DNA from: Hippophae tibetana
Lineage: Eukaryota > Streptophyta > Magnoliopsida > Rosales > Elaeagnaceae
Assembly (NCBI GenBank): GCA_037013495.1
Contig: CM072806.1
Location: forward strand, 20,907,501-20,971,500
DNA length: 64,000 bases
Direction of reading: 5' to 3'
Shown in pieces: positions 23,930-38,000 of this stretch. The notes under the pieces are model-generated. The model was not told where the DNA came from and ran no database searches. It saw nothing but the letters and a program-made list of their open reading frames with translations. A program made the position numbers and the translations under genes. Numbering within the stretch: the stretch's first letter is position 1; each line of letters starts with the position of its first letter.

Positions 23930-24750
23930 AAAGGGAGAGCTTATTTGTTATTTCTTGACCGAATAGATTTAGAAAATTCATGGATAAAGTTGAAGCTATT
24001 AATTTGGGTTTTTCATGTTTACCTTTTACTTGGATCAATAGAAGAAAGGTATATATAATATCAAACAAATGATTAATAGAATTATTGTTTCTCCAATATG
24101 GATCAATATTTTCCTTAATGCTTTTGTAAACAATTTACAAATTAAAGCTTCAGATTATGCTTATGTTTTTTTGAATCTGTATATTCCTTTGAATTCTACT
24201 AATAAACCCTTCAAATTTTATTCAGATTATTGAGAGATCCTTCTTGTAGGAATGTTATCAATCAAGTTTGGAAAAGTCTTAAGAATCTAGATATTCAATC
24301 TAATTTTCATTCAAATTTCATTCAATTATCCAAGGATTTCAAATGGTGGAACAAATATCATTTGGGTTAATACAAGGATAGATTAAAAGCTACTGAAGAA
24401 CTTATGTTAAAAGTTCAAAGTGGTATTATAATTAATGAAAATGGTTCTATTGAAAATAAGCTTTTGAAAGATATTGATGAGTATCAAAGTAGAATTGAAA
24501 GCATTTAGAAGCAAAATTCTAGAGAAACTTGGTTACTTGAAGTAGACCATAATACCAATTTTTTTATACTTAACTTTGATCAGAAAAAGAAAAAATATCG
24601 TTCTTAATATCAAACATATTGATGAAAAATTGTTTTCAAATAGATATGATATTGGTTCCAAATTTATCAATCATTTTAATGATGTATTTTAAGTCTTCTT
24701 TTGATAATTCTGCTTGTTTAAATAATGAAATTTCTCTTCTGTTTACTCAG

Positions 24751-25005
24751 TGAAAATGAGAATGATAAACTAAATTTTTATTATATATTTTGACCGATCA
24801 AATACAGTGTATATATAATACTAGAATTACTAATTAGCTCCTTAGAATCATGCTTATAAAATCTCTATTATTTGTATACTCCTATACAATCTTCTATATA
24901 AGGAAAAACAATAATTAATAATATTTACAAGATCATTTATACAATCTTCTATATAAGGTAAGACAATTATTAACAATCTTTACAAGATTGTTGACTATCT
25001 CAACC
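24751..25005 (-). repeat. 3' LTR of Copia D
   Basis: Aligns end to end with 29187-29441. Confidence 0.85.
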
Positions 25006-28000
25006 CTTATCTTCAAGATGGTGCATAGATTTTACATACGCTCAACTTGTCTAAGAACTTTGAGAGCACCCAATTGGATACTCCTTTTGTAAGGATATCA
25101 ACTAACTGATCTTCTGACTGAATCATTGGTAGCTCCACTATCTTTTCATCTAATTTCTCCTTAATGAAGAATTTACCTACCTCAATATGCTTTGTAAGAT
25201 TATATTGAATTGGATTATGGGCTATATCATATGCTATTTCATTGTCATGGTATAGTTGAATTGGTTGCTTTTAGGAGTAGCCTAGGTCCTGTAAGAGAAA
25301 TTTGAACCACAGTGCTTCATAACTTCCTAAGGCTATTGCTCTACACTCAACTTCTGCACTAGATCGTGCAATAATATTCTATTTCTTGCTTCTCCATGTA
25401 ACTAGGTTCCCACAAACAAAGGTAAAGTATCTCGAAGTTGATCGCTTATTGTCAACTTCTTTGGCCTAATTAGCATTTGTATATACCTTAATATTTTGTT
25501 TGTTTGTGTTTCTAGAGAATATAATTTCTTTTTCCTGAAGCAAATTTTAAATACCACAAAATGCATATAATAACATTCATACGTTGTTCACCAAAATTAT
25601 GCATGAATTGACTAATGATACTCAGAGCATAGGCTAGATCTAGTCTTGTGTGAGCTAAATACATTAATCTTCCAACAAGTCACTAGTATCTCCCCCTATC
25701 CACCAGTATTTGGCTTGTTTCAATTCATAACTTTAGGCTCTCTTCCACATGAGTATCAGTTGGCTGGCATGCTAACATTCCAGTTTCATGTAGTATATCT
25801 AAGGAATATTTTCTTTTAGATAAGAAGATTCATTTACTCGATCGAGATACTTTAATTCCCAGAAAGTATGTTAAGGGGCTTAAGTCTTTCATCTCAAAAT
25901 TTCTTTTCATTCATCGTGACTTTCCATCTTGGATCAGTCAAGGCTTCCTACACACTATTAATTATAGATACAATAGATAATTGATTGACAAATGAATGAT
26001 TTGTTTTTTTACAAGCGATATGTAGAAATATAATGGTTCATAGGATATCTTACATTACTAGACAATTGAGATTCATATATAGATTTTGGAATACCTTTGG
26101 TGAGACGTTGTGGTAACTACCTTATGGATGACTCAGTCACTGTATAAGAAATATCCTCAAACAACAATTGATTTAGTGTATCAATTGGGAGAGACTTAGG
26201 CTCGATTTCATGAGCTTCTTGGCTTTCTTGATGTTCATTCCCACTTAGGTCCACAATATGAATACTAAATTATAACTCATCCACTTCTACATATATTGTG
26301 TTATTAAGTAGGGTATCAATACTTCTATCCAATTTTTGACCACTCGAATTCAAATCGCCAATATCTTGATAAGATACTTTCAACATATCTTCTTCAAGGT
26401 TGTATACGAGTGTCTGAATTTCCTCAAGATACTCTCCATAAAAGTTATACTTAGAGAAATACATGTTAACTTTATTAAAGACAACATCTATAGTGATAAA
26501 TATGCGCTTAGAAGGGTGATAGCATTTGTATCCTTTTTAATGAATAGTATATCTGATAAAGATACATTTGAAGGATCGAAGCACTAACTTAGTGTGTTGG
26601 TATTTGTGAAGATGAACATAGGAAACACATGAAGATATGAAGGGGTAGGTTTAAGATTGTTGTTGCAACCATAACTTCTACAAGTGTCTAAAAGGGTGTT
26701 TTGAAGTTGATAGAACAAGATAGAACATGATTGATGAGATATACGATAGAGAGAAAAGATTCGCCCTAGTAGTATAAGAGCATATGAACCTTAATTAAGG
26801 AAGCACAAGTAACTTCTAATAATATTTTATTCTTACATTCGGCCACAACATTTTATTGAGGTGTATCTGGATAACTGGTTTGATGAATTGAGTCATACGA
26901 ATCCAAAAATTCTTGAAGTTTAGAGCTATGGTATTCCCCACCATTATCACTTTATAACATTTATATTCATGCATTATACTGTGTATAGATAATGTTATAA
27001 AATTTGTGAAACAACAACGTACATTTTGATTTGGATTTCATCAAACATAACGAGGTAATTTGAATACAATCATCTATAAAGGTAACAAACCAATGTAACC
27101 TCCCCAACGTGGGAACTTTAAATGGTCCCAAAACATCAAAGTGAGTAACCCTAAAAGGAACTGGACTTTTATTTAATTTCAAAGGAAATGAAGCACGATG
27201 GATTTTTGCAAGTGCACACATCACAATTGAAAACAAAAATATCTAAATTCGTAAATAAACTAGGAAACAACATTTTTAAATAAACAAATGAGACATGTCT
27301 TAAATGTCGATGCTAGACCCAGATCTCAATTATCTTTTTTTGTGAACCAGTGCTCTTGATTACAAAAAACTTGTTTTAATCTTTGGAAAGGTTTTGACTC
27401 AAAGTCTAAGTAATACATCTTCACTCTTTTAACACCATAACCAATCATTTGTCAAGTCTGAATATCCTTAAACACATAATAATTAGGCCAAAAAAAATAC
27501 AAGATAAGATAGTAATGATTTGAGAAAATGATATAAGGTTATAGTCTAAGAAAGGAACAACTAAAACAGAATCAATTATCCAATACAATATGTGATGATC
27601 CTTCTTCAATAATGAGGCGGTATGACCATTTGCCGTGGAAACACAATTTTGAGAGGATGGGCTAAGGGTTGAACCTTATCTTACATCAAATTTCATTTGA
27701 CAATTATCTATGCACTATTCAAAACAAGCGTAGAAATATTTAAGACATTACCTTCAGTGTTGGTAATGGTTACTAGTGTTGATGATGTAGGCGTAGTATC
27801 ATCTTTATTTGTTTGAGTGACTATTGTAGTAGGCAACCGCTTAGAATTTTGATGTCGTGTTGAGTCATACCAATATGGATATTTAATAAGTTCAAAACAA
27901 TAACTATTGGAATGACCTGTTTGATTGTAGTGAATGCATTTTATAGGTAAATTTGTCTGGATTGTTTTAATTCTTTAGATTGGTTGATTTTGGCCAGTCT

Positions 28001-29180
28001 TGTGATGTTTGATCGGATCAATGGTGGGAAATCATAACAGAAGCTTAAGGTTTCTCAATATTCACATTCAAATTAGTAGTTCATATGGACTTATGGTGAA
28101 CTAAGGAATAACACTTTTCCAGGCTTAGGAATGGTTTGTGACGTAAAATTTCTCATCGAAATGGGTCAATTTTTTTTATCTAATCCAACAAGAAATTTGT
28201 GTACTAAGGTTTACTCAATGGACTATTGATATGTTGTAACATCATCAGGATCCTTCATGACCACTATATCACGATGATTTAGTTTTTCAAAAATTTATAT
28301 TGACTATTTATAGTACAATGAGAGTGATTTGGCACCCTGTTTGGCTAAGAAGGCATTTTGATACAAAGTACATACATGCATCTCATCATTACCATCATAA
28401 AAAGCTTTAGAAAGAGTACTCCAGATTTCACGGGCAGTAGGTATAAGAAGATAGCACTTCATAATGTCAGGAGACATAGACATCAAAAGCCAGCATTTAT
28501 TTTTTGATTATCAGCATATCATTTTTCATATTCAGTGTCTGACATCCTAGGTGGAGCAATTTTTCCCATAATGTAGGGTTTTTTCTCGTTCAGAAATATG
28601 CATCTTTATCAATTGAGATCACACATCATAATTAATTTTAATAAGTAGAATGCCCACATTAAAAGGACCTTCAGACTGGAAAAAGGTTGGAACAGATTTT
28701 ATTTCTATGGATTCAATTTGTTCACTCTTTTTTTTAAATAATTATATGATACTACATAAATTATCCATATTAAATACATTAAATGTCTCATATTTAGAAA
28801 ATCAAAATAAGGCTTGTAACACAAACCTTTGTGAGGGAAAATGTGTGGTTGGCTAGGACTAATGAAGACGCATTGGCAAGGCTAGTGTGCAACAAGGACT
28901 GATGTGTGAAGGTGATGCTAGGGATGCTAAGCGTGGTGGATTTTAGGTGATGAGTTTGTGATGGCTTTTCGACGGTGAAATAAAGACCTACTAACATTGC
29001 AACAAATGGTGACACAAATGGACGGAAGGTGGGTGATTTTCTTTGGGAGGTTTTCTATATGAATGAGTTTTGGTAAGTGGTTTGGTCAAAGGTTTGGGTG
29101 GTAGTGATGGTTTTCATGTAAGTGGTAAGGGTTTTTTCGTATAGGATAAATTTAGGTTAACAGAACCGTTCTAGGCTGTG
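25006..29180 (-). pseudogene. gag-pol remains of Copia D
   Basis: On the - strand: gag-like text near 28300-28490 (IMKCYLLIPTAREIWSTLSKAFYDG, similar to Copia B gag), integrase near 26967-27236 (WFVTFIDDCIQITS), the link region near 26270-26470, and reverse transcriptase tail plus RNase H near 25020-25900. The element is heavily broken. Confidence 0.75.
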
Positions 29181-29186
29181 ATACCA

Positions 29187-29441
29187 TGGAGATGAGAATA
29201 ATAAACTAAATTTTTATTGTATATTTTGAGTGATCAAATACAATGCATATATAGGACTAGAATTATGAATTATCTCCTTAAAATCATGCCTATAAAATAT
29301 ATATGATTTGAATACACCTATACAATATTTTATATAAGATAAAACAATAATTAACATTTTTTATAAGATCACATATACAATCTTCTATATATGGCAAGGC
29401 AATAATTAATAATTTTTACAAGATTGTTGATTATCTCAACA
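29187..29441 (-). repeat. 5' LTR of Copia D
   Basis: Begins TGGAGATGAGAAT and ends TATCTCAACA on the + strand, partner of 24751-25005. Confidence 0.85.
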
Positions 29442-31699
29442 CTAAGTGTATTTTACTTGAAGATAATAATGATCTTTGCATCATTTCAAAAGACGATGAA
29501 ATCAAAAATGTGCCATTCAAAATGGGTTATTTTATGGCTCTTGGTCCAAATGGTATTCCAGCTTTTGTTTATAAGAATTATTAAAATATTTTTTATGAAT
29601 GTTTGGTTAGTCTTGTTTAATACTTCTTTATAACGGAATTTCTTAATCCCATTATAAATAACACTTTTATTATTTTAATTGATAAAGTCAATAATCCTTT
29701 TCAAGTTCACCAATTTCGTCCCATTAATTTGTGAAATATTATTTATAAGATCATCTCTAAAATTCTTTCCAATAGAATCAGTGGTCATCTAAATAAATTT
29801 ATTTTTCCTTTTCAATCGGATTTCATTCCGGATAGATGGATTTTTAAAAATGTTACTATTGCTCAAGAAGTTGGCACATTATCAAAACACAATCAGGAAG
29901 AGATGGTTTAATGGGAATTAAAATGGATATGCAAAAAGTTTATGATAGGATAGAGTGTAACTTTATTATAAGAATTATGAGATTCTTTGGCTTCTTAGAA
30001 AAATTTTGCAACCTAATTTATAATAGTTTTAGCATTGTATCTTATTTTTTACCACTGAATAATACTCCTTTTGGCAATAGTATCCCAGACAAAGGTCTAA
30101 GATAAGGTGATTCTTTATTTTCCTACTAATTTATTATTGTAACTAAAGTTTTGAGTAGATTACTTATTTTTGCTTAATCAAATTTGGGTTTTCATGGGAT
30201 TAAATTTCCATAAATGCTCGTGCTATTAGTCATTTGTTATATGTGAATGATTTAATTCTTTTATGTTGGAAAATATGTCGAAGGTTAAATTATTTATCAA
30301 TAAATACTCAAATATTTTGCCTAGTCAGATTCAAATGCTAATTTATCTAAATCTTATATTTTCTATTCAAGAAATGTTTCTATTCATCTGAGATCATAGT
30401 TTCAATCTCATTTATGTATTCTAGAGGCATTAGGAGGAGTTAAATATCTTGGCCATAATCTTTTTCTTCACAATCAAAGAAGTATAAAATTCAAAAGAAT
30501 TATTGATACACTAATTCTAAAAACTTATAATTATAGATCTTAAATTGTCCTTCTCAGAATTTTAATACCCCTAAAACTTTCTTATGATAGCATCACCATT
30601 TACATAAAGAATTTTAAGAAATTTGAAAATGATAATAGAATAAGTTGGTAAGAATAAAAGAGTAGATTTAATATATATCACCTTAATTTGTCAATGTCAC
30701 GTTATCCATTCCATTTTGGCTCATTGGTCTTTTACTTCTAAGTTAAAAGATCTATATTTTCTCTATTTAGATGATCTTTTCAAGCAAATCTTTAAATATA
30801 AAAATATTATTATTCCTACTAATTTAACTCATATTGGGTTTATCCTAACTGTCTTTCTTTCACTTGAACATATTTGGAAGCTTAAAAATGATTTTATTAT
30901 TAATTCCAAATTTCCTAACTTTGATCTTATGTTATCCAATTTAGATTTAAGATTTTCTAGCTTTAGAAGTGTTCTTAATTCTATTTTGAAAAGTAATTAA
31001 TTTTGAAGATTCTTATCCATCCCACCATCACCTATTTCTCAGAGAAAACCACCTAGAAGACCTATTAAAATAAATTTTGATACTATTATTTTCAACACTA
31101 ATTTTACCATTGTTGTAGTTATAAGAGATTTTAATTGACAAATCCTGGGTTGTTAGTGTAAATTTTTTTTGGGTAATACTGTAGAATTAGGTGAAGTTGC
31201 TACTTTACTTTTTTCTATTCAGGTGGCTTTAGAAAAAAAGTTCAAAATTATTTATTTGAAATATGATAACAAACATGTTATAAAAGCTTAATATTTGATG
31301 ATTTTGAAATTTCTTAAGATGCATATATTTTCATAAATCAAGGTAAACAGTTGTTGAAATTTTTTAGTATGTAACTTATTCTTGGATACCTAGATGTGTT
31401 AATGGTGTTGCTCATGTTTTAGCTAAATAGGTTTTTAATAGCTTTGTTTAGGGTCTTATTCTCACTCATATTTTACTCCAATAATTTTTTGCTATAATTT
31501 GTAATAATTCTAATTATTAATAGTATTTCTTATTTTTATCTAAACATTTACTTCTTTAAGAGAGAGAGTCGAATATATATGTTATGAAAAATTATATCAT
31601 ATATACATATAATTAGATATATATGTTTAAGTTATTATTTAAAAAATTCAAATATTTTTTAATCGAAAAATAATTTGTCTTTCATCAAATATCTTGTTT

Positions 31700-31846
31700 A
31701 TTTCTACATGAAATTCTCTTCAAATCTTGGCTAATACTTCTACATGATCTTCTCTTCAAATTTTGGCTAATACTTCTACAAGAGCTTCTCTTTAGATCTT
31801 GGCTAATAATTCTACAAAAACTTCTCTTCCAATCTTGCCCAAGTAG
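31700..31846 (-). repeat. 36-bp minisatellite, four units
   Basis: Units like CTTCTCTTCAAATCTTGGCT recur every 36 bp. Because 36 is a multiple of 3, the - strand frame shows a repeated 12-residue theme, SCRSISQDLKR. Confidence 0.8.
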
Positions 31847-32039
31847 AACAAGATCTTTGTTATGCAAATATTGTGTAAAGTGCTTTGTATATAATTTTTT
31901 ATATATTTAAGAATTTTAATTTTACATTGATATTTAATATTTGTCGCAAGCGAGATCCACGTGTTAGTTTTTAATGTGAGATACGTGGTATTTAGATACA
32001 CAATATTTTATCACTAGTAATATTTATGACTACAATTAT

Positions 32040-32240
32040 AAATTTCATTGCCAATAATATTTCATTTGTGATGAACACGTATGTAGTAAATGTTTCATTC
32101 ACGATGAATATTTTCATAGTAAATATTTTATTTACAACAATTAATTTTATAGTAAATATTTCATTTATGGTGAATACTTTTATAGTAAATATTTTATTTA
32201 CGATAAATAACTTCACAGTAACTTTGTCATTTTTGATTAA
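32040..32240 (+). repeat. 33-bp minisatellite, five to six units
   Basis: Units like ATAGTAAATATTTTATTTAC recur at about 33 bp. The + strand frame stays open as an 11-residue theme, TMNIFIVNILF. No gene is claimed. Confidence 0.75.
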
Positions 32241-35034
32241 TATTTTGTAGTGAAAATGATATTAACATTATTAAATTTAATCATTCATGAAAACCTTTTG
32301 TTGTAAATAACACTCTTATCATGAAATGTACTAACTTTGTTTATAACTTATATATACATAAACACGTATATACATATGAACATATGTATAAATACATATA
32401 TATATGGTTAGTACATATGAATATATGTTTAATTATAACAAAAATCTAACCGGTGAATCCAAAATATAAAATACTATAACTATATAATTCGAATGATCAA
32501 AACAAAAGATCATAAATGTAATTGATCTTTTTAAACTTATAGTATGTATCAAAATAGTAAAAGTAACTCAAACATCCAATATACAACAATATCAAAATGA
32601 TACATACGTATCAAATAAGCTTTTAAATATTTGCTAAAGTAGTGTGCAGTCTGATGAGGTAATAGAAATACATAAACTTAATTATGGTTCATAAAATATG
32701 ATTGAAAGTTTTGATACGACATCTGGATTCATCTGTGAGAATATCTCAAAAAGAGCTAAAGTTTTTTTTTGTTCATGAACATGTCTGTTCTCATCCAATT
32801 GTGTTTACATTGTATCCATTTGTTGGTACAACCCTTCGTTCTTTTTATAAACAATTGTTACTCTAGCTATAGGTTTGGATGCTTGGAAATCACTGTAAAG
32901 ACTATGAGTGTTGGTTATTTTTTGGACAAAATATTTTCCTGTAAACTTATTTCTAAGATTGTTATCAAGTTTATTAAATAAAATCGAAGAAATCTTAGAG
33001 TTCAGCATAGTTATACTTTAAGTATATCTTTTATAACTATTGCACTTATTCAATCACTAGTATATGTTCACAACATGAATCAAGATAACATGTATCACAT
33101 CATAATCACAGTGCTCAAATGACTCATATTCAGGTATAGTTACGTACATATTTAAGTGCATTGAATATAGAATTTTGGTTGAATCAATTCTGATGTTATA
33201 TGCTTGAGTTATAAGCCTTTTTAGATAGTGGAATTGATTCTCCTAGTAGACAATCGATCTTACACTGGACTGATCCCTAAATGATTCTCAACTGATTGTG
33301 TCAAACTATGTAACTTTAAAAAAAATAAGGCCTTAAGATGGATCGATCACCTGTTATGTTAACACAACTTTTTTTAGAGGGATATATCTCCCTCATAGAT
33401 GGATCGATCCTTCTTATGATTTGGGTTAGAAAAGATTGACTTTATCTAATTACCTGACCATTTTTTATTAATTCACCTAAAGACTTTAGGTGAGCAATTT
33501 CGTAGGATTGCATGTATTTTATTTTTAGTTATTTTATTGTTAAACTTTTAAAAAAAATTCATAAATACAATCATTTTGGTTGACAAGATAATGGTCTTAA
33601 ACAACATTTATATACATACAACCTTATATTTAGTACCTTAACTCATTTTGATCTTTATCGTATAAATGATTTTACAATATTGACTTATGTATACACATAT
33701 AATTTTATTCACACACTCACAACACATTATGTATGTTATGCTTGAAATTTATAATTTTTCTTGAAAGACTCTAGAATTTGAACTCATCTTAACTATAAAA
33801 TTGTGTTGAGTTATGTTTCTTGCTTTGTAAAATTTTACCGAAGAGAGACATCTAGTATTAAGAAGACTACCTATTATGATATTTGAAGTTATCGTAATAA
33901 GTGAAGAAGGCTACCTTATAACTAGTATAAAAGTTATCATGCTACATTTATGGCTTGTGCATGTAAAAAATAATAATAATAAATTAAAAAGATTGTGCTA
34001 ATGTGACTATGCTTATAAAAAATATAATTGACACACAAAAAGAAATAGCCAAAAAAGATTAAAATAAATAAATAATATTATATCTCTTTTATAAAATAAA
34101 AAGAAACAAAAAGTTTAAAGTTCTCTTATGATAAGTATATTTTATTTTATAAGATTGAAGATTCAATTACAGTTTTATATGATAGATGATATTTTTTCTT
34201 TTGAGTCATTTGTGATTGATCATAAATAAATTAATTTACATATTAATAGAGTTAAAATGTGTATATTATTTTCAAGTAAATGTCAATATATCATTATATA
34301 TGCTAAATGTGTTTGTATGACTTTTTTACTCTACTTGTTTATTTATATAATATATAATCACAGTTTGAACAAAAATGAGTTCTTAATTAGTTATGTGATT
34401 ATTTATTATTAAATAATTTTAATACCTTATGTGCTTATTTATAAAAATCAAATTTTTATTTATATTTATGTCTTTTCCTTATTTATTTACTATTTAATTG
34501 ATTTTCTAGTTATAGAGTTATAAAACTTGGAGAGTTTAAACAACCTTAGCACTTTTGCATTGATCTTTCTTTACATTACACTTAAGTGTATAATTTTTCT
34601 AAATACTTTATTCTTTTAGTAAGTTAAAAAGGGGATAGTGAGGATATAAAAAATATATTATAAATTTATTTATTAATATAAATGTTTTATGTATTTAAAA
34701 ATATATGTTTTAAATAAAAAATAATTTAAAATATAAGTAATTAATTATTTAAATATTATATAAAATTTTACAATTTTTTTTATACTTTAATAGAAAATTT
34801 ATAATTTTTTAAATTATTTATAATTTTTTTATCGATAATTATAATATTTTTAACATTTTTAGAAAAATTATATATTAACGGATGATATTTCAAATCTCTT
34901 AAAACTAAGCATAGATATTATCGAACATCGATGTCTTTAAACGATAAATTGCAACCCTTCGGCTTTCTCTCTCATGTTCTTTTTTTTTTCCTCTCTACTT
35001 AAAAGCTTCCTACTGAGATTGTGAGTTGCAAAAC
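32241..35034. other. AT-rich intergenic DNA and upstream region of host gene 1
   Basis: No gene or clear transposon terminus seen. There is a TA-rich microsatellite-like stretch near 32340-32410 and a weak 40-bp duplication near 33860-33950. Pyrimidine-rich sequence (34965-35000) just before the first ATG fits a 5' leader of host gene 1. Confidence 0.5.
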
Positions 35035-38000
35035 ATGACTGCTGTTTCGAATTCGTTGTTTTTAACTGGAAATCATGGAGTTAAGCTGTTTTCTGGTAAT
35101 TCCACTCGATCTGGATATTCTTCTTCGTTGTCATTCGCATACTAAGACATTTTTCTGCATATACTAAATACTACTTTATTCTAATTACTTTAGCTTGATG
35201 TCTGTAATGTTTTCTTGAAAGAAAGAAAAAAGGCATAAACCCAGCAATCTGATGCATAAGCTAATCAGGTAGGAAAAAAGAAGAAGTTATTGGATTATTT
35301 TATTTTAGTGTTTTTCCAAAGTTAGTTCAAATGAGGTCTGAAAGTATTGTTCTTTGTCATTTGTCTTGAATTTCAAATCTAGGTAATGAGGGTAAAAGTG
35401 CGTTGCGACTGGTGAGAAATTAATTTTAATTTTAATGCATTTAAACAGATTTTTGGTTGCTGCAAATCTTTCTCTGTTCGTGTTATTCAAATTTTTGTCA
35501 TATTCATTATTCAACCTTATTCCCTGCGAGCCCGAGGTTTTAATTTTTTTTAGGGTGTGCTCTCTCTGACTTCAGCTTTACTAATGATTAAAGTTGCTTA
35601 GTTAAAACCCATATTGTGCTTAGCATGTGCTGCTGCAGAATAAACCAACTTTAAAATAACTTTCATGAAGATTTTTGTTTCTTGATATGTAAGAGTGGTG
35701 TTAAAGTTTTTTTAGATTTTTTGCGAATTCTTTTGCTATGCAGGATCTTCTTTGAAACCATCTAATCAAAATCTTGGGAGTGCAAACCCCACATTTTTGT
35801 CACTCAGTGGTACAAAATCAAGGAAAATTCAACAACGTACCTCCAGAAGGCCCCTCACTGTTCAAGCTGCATATAGGTATAATGTTTATTCTTGTTGTGC
35901 AAATCGAGTATATGCAGAATGTAAACAAACAAATGAGAAACAAGAATGAATTGAAAACAAGATCAACACAAATTTTAAAGTGGTTCAGCCATTGAAAGGA
36001 CCTAATCCACTGTCCAAGTACAACACTTTATTCCTTCCTAGTCCACCAAGAACCACAACACTTCAATCATACGTTCAAGATCACCTCTTTGATTTTATCT
36101 AGAGAGTTACTGTTACAATCACTCAATTCTCACCAATATAGATTCCTTTTAGAGTCTTGTGTTTATTCTCTCCACAAACTTGTCTAGTAAATTGTTTAAT
36201 ATTTAAGCATGTAAAAATCCTTACACTCACGCATGAGGGATTATATCTATTTATAGAGACTACTGTGAACTCGTATGTTTCACAAGTCCATCGAGTAATA
36301 CACAGGCACTACACCTTATTGGCTGATCAATTCCACTAGGCCGTCACAAAATCTTCACCTTGGTGCCAAGAAGCCTTCTCATGTTATACTTGTTGTTGTT
36401 CATTGATTATTAACCAATGTCTCTTGTCACATTTACTCACTAAGTTTGCTTAAAGTGACAACCTTTGTAACCATGTCAGCAGGGTTATTATTCGTATGAA
36501 CCTTCCTTAAAACTGCCAATCCATCATTTGTTATACCCCTTATGAAATGATACTTCACATCAACTTTTTTAGTTCTCTTATATTGCTGAGGATTTTTATA
36601 TAAGTGTATGGCATTTTGATTGTCACATAATATTTCCAATTCCATATTGAGCCCCTTAACCACAAAGCTTCTTTTACCATCTCTGTTGCAGCCACTTATT
36701 TAACTTTTGTGGAGGACAATGCTACTACCTTTTGTAGAGTTGCTTTCCAACTTACCAATCCCCCAACAAACATGAAAAAATAGCCAAGTAGGGATCTTCT
36801 TTTGTCAAGGTCCCTAGCAAAATCTAAATCTACCAAACCAATAGCTTTTGAGACTCATTCATCTCCCTTTTCATTGATTGCTACACATGGTGCGTCAATT
36901 CCACCTTTTAATAGGTATATGTCATTTTTCATTTTGCCTCTAAAGTACATCATAAAGCCTCACGTGATCTTTAATTCTACACCTTACCCTTTGGACACAT
37001 ATCCATCTTTTACCGACTGTCCAAGTGAAATCAAATTTCTCTTTAGAGAAGGTACATACCTAACCCTATGCAAAGTTCTTTCAGTTTCATTTGTCATTTT
37101 TACTGTAACTGTCCCAATGCCTGCAATCTTGCAAGCTTGATTGTTCCTCGTGTATATTACTCCATTATCCATGGGTTTATAGATGGAAAAGTAGCCTTTA
37201 CTTGGTGTCATGTGATATAAGCATGTTGAATCCCAAATCAAATCTCCTTTACATTAGTCATCTACCACAATGAATGCTTCTACACTCTCATACCCATCAT
37301 GGCTTACTAAAGCTTCTGCATTCTCATACCCATCATGGCTTACGAAGGCTTCTGCATTGGTCTTGAATAGGATTTGTTGTTCTATGATTCTTTTTTTTCA
37401 CTTCTTCCTCTAGTTATCAATGCATCACCGCCAAACATAATTTAATTACTTGATTTCATGTCAAGTTTTGACGTAGGGGCTAAGTTCATGCTTTCAATAT
37501 TATATTGTTGTTTTTTATCTTTATATTATCGTTTATTGCTTTATAGTTTATTTTGTTATATTTCCTTTATGATACCAAAACTATGTAGTTTTGGTTAACT
37601 ACCTTTTCTTGTTTTCAGCTATATGAGGCTCTTGTGTGTGAGAAGCTTATCATTTTTTGCCATCATTTTCTATAATGAATTCTATGTGAATTTTGTTTTA
37701 CTTTTGAATATCAATATACTAGTCTAAGTCATAATAGCTTAGTTCTTTAGCCTAGGTTATTTTTATTAAAAGACTCCTACATCAATTTTGATATTAGAGC
37801 TCTTGGATTTTCCTGAACTCAAATGGAAAAGAAGATTGATGGTGGTCAGTGTAACATGGATGAAGAGCCTGTTGCAAAAGCTTTGATAACTTATTTACAT
37901 GAACAAGATTAGAAGAGCAAGACTCATTTTTTAGTCTTTATCGATTACCTGGTTGAGGCTCACCCATTTTCGAGTGGAGTTGGTAAAGGAACTTCAGGAT

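Larger units (their letters stand above)
24751..29441 (-). mobile_element. Copia LTR retrotransposon D, fossil, inserted in the LINE
   Basis: LTRs of equal length (255 bp) at 24751-25005 and 29187-29441. Target copies CTCAG (24746-24750) and CTAAG (29442-29446) match at 4 of 5 bases. LINE reverse transcriptase flanks both sides. A TGGTATCACAG primer site adjoins the right LTR, so the element reads on the - strand. The LTRs differ at very roughly an eighth of positions by eye, so it is old. Broken, with many breaks. Confidence 0.87.
17858..31450 (+). pseudogene. LINE ORF2: endonuclease, reverse transcriptase, RNase H (in segments)
   Basis: ORF2 opens at ATG 17858 with MKILSLNCHRL, the plant L1 endonuclease start. 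Endonuclease text runs to 18183 (NGHLNDVSN where family members have GDFND) and continues at 23930 (LPFTWINRR). Reverse transcriptase continues at 24100-24750 and 29442-30560, with GPNGIPAFVY (family: GPDGFPA), FQSDFIPDRWI, MDMQKVYDRIE and LLYVNDLILL (family FADD box). A zf-RVT-like stretch and an RNase H-like domain (RRPIKINFD, VELGEVATLL, LEKKFKIIYL) end at about 31450. Active-site boxes are altered and there are many stops and frame changes. The segments are separated by Copia C and Copia D. Confidence 0.8.
14340..31560 (+). mobile_element. L1-type LINE, split by later insertions
   Basis: Collinear LINE parts run left to right: ORF1 with DUF4283-like and zinc-knuckle text (14771-15560), an ORF1 tail (about 17040-17850), ORF2 start with endonuclease (17858-18183 and 23930-24100), reverse transcriptase (24100-24750 and 29442-30560), zf-RVT-like (about 30700-31000) and RNase H-like (31040-31450). 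Copia C and Copia D, plus an unassigned block at 15601-17035, separate the parts. Without these the LINE would be roughly 6 kb. It carries many stops and is dead. Confidence 0.8.

Noticed and set aside
32026-32250. Repeat protein or membrane protein of about 74 residues
   Set aside because: A 33-bp tandem repeat without stops stays open automatically; no promoter or homologue visible.
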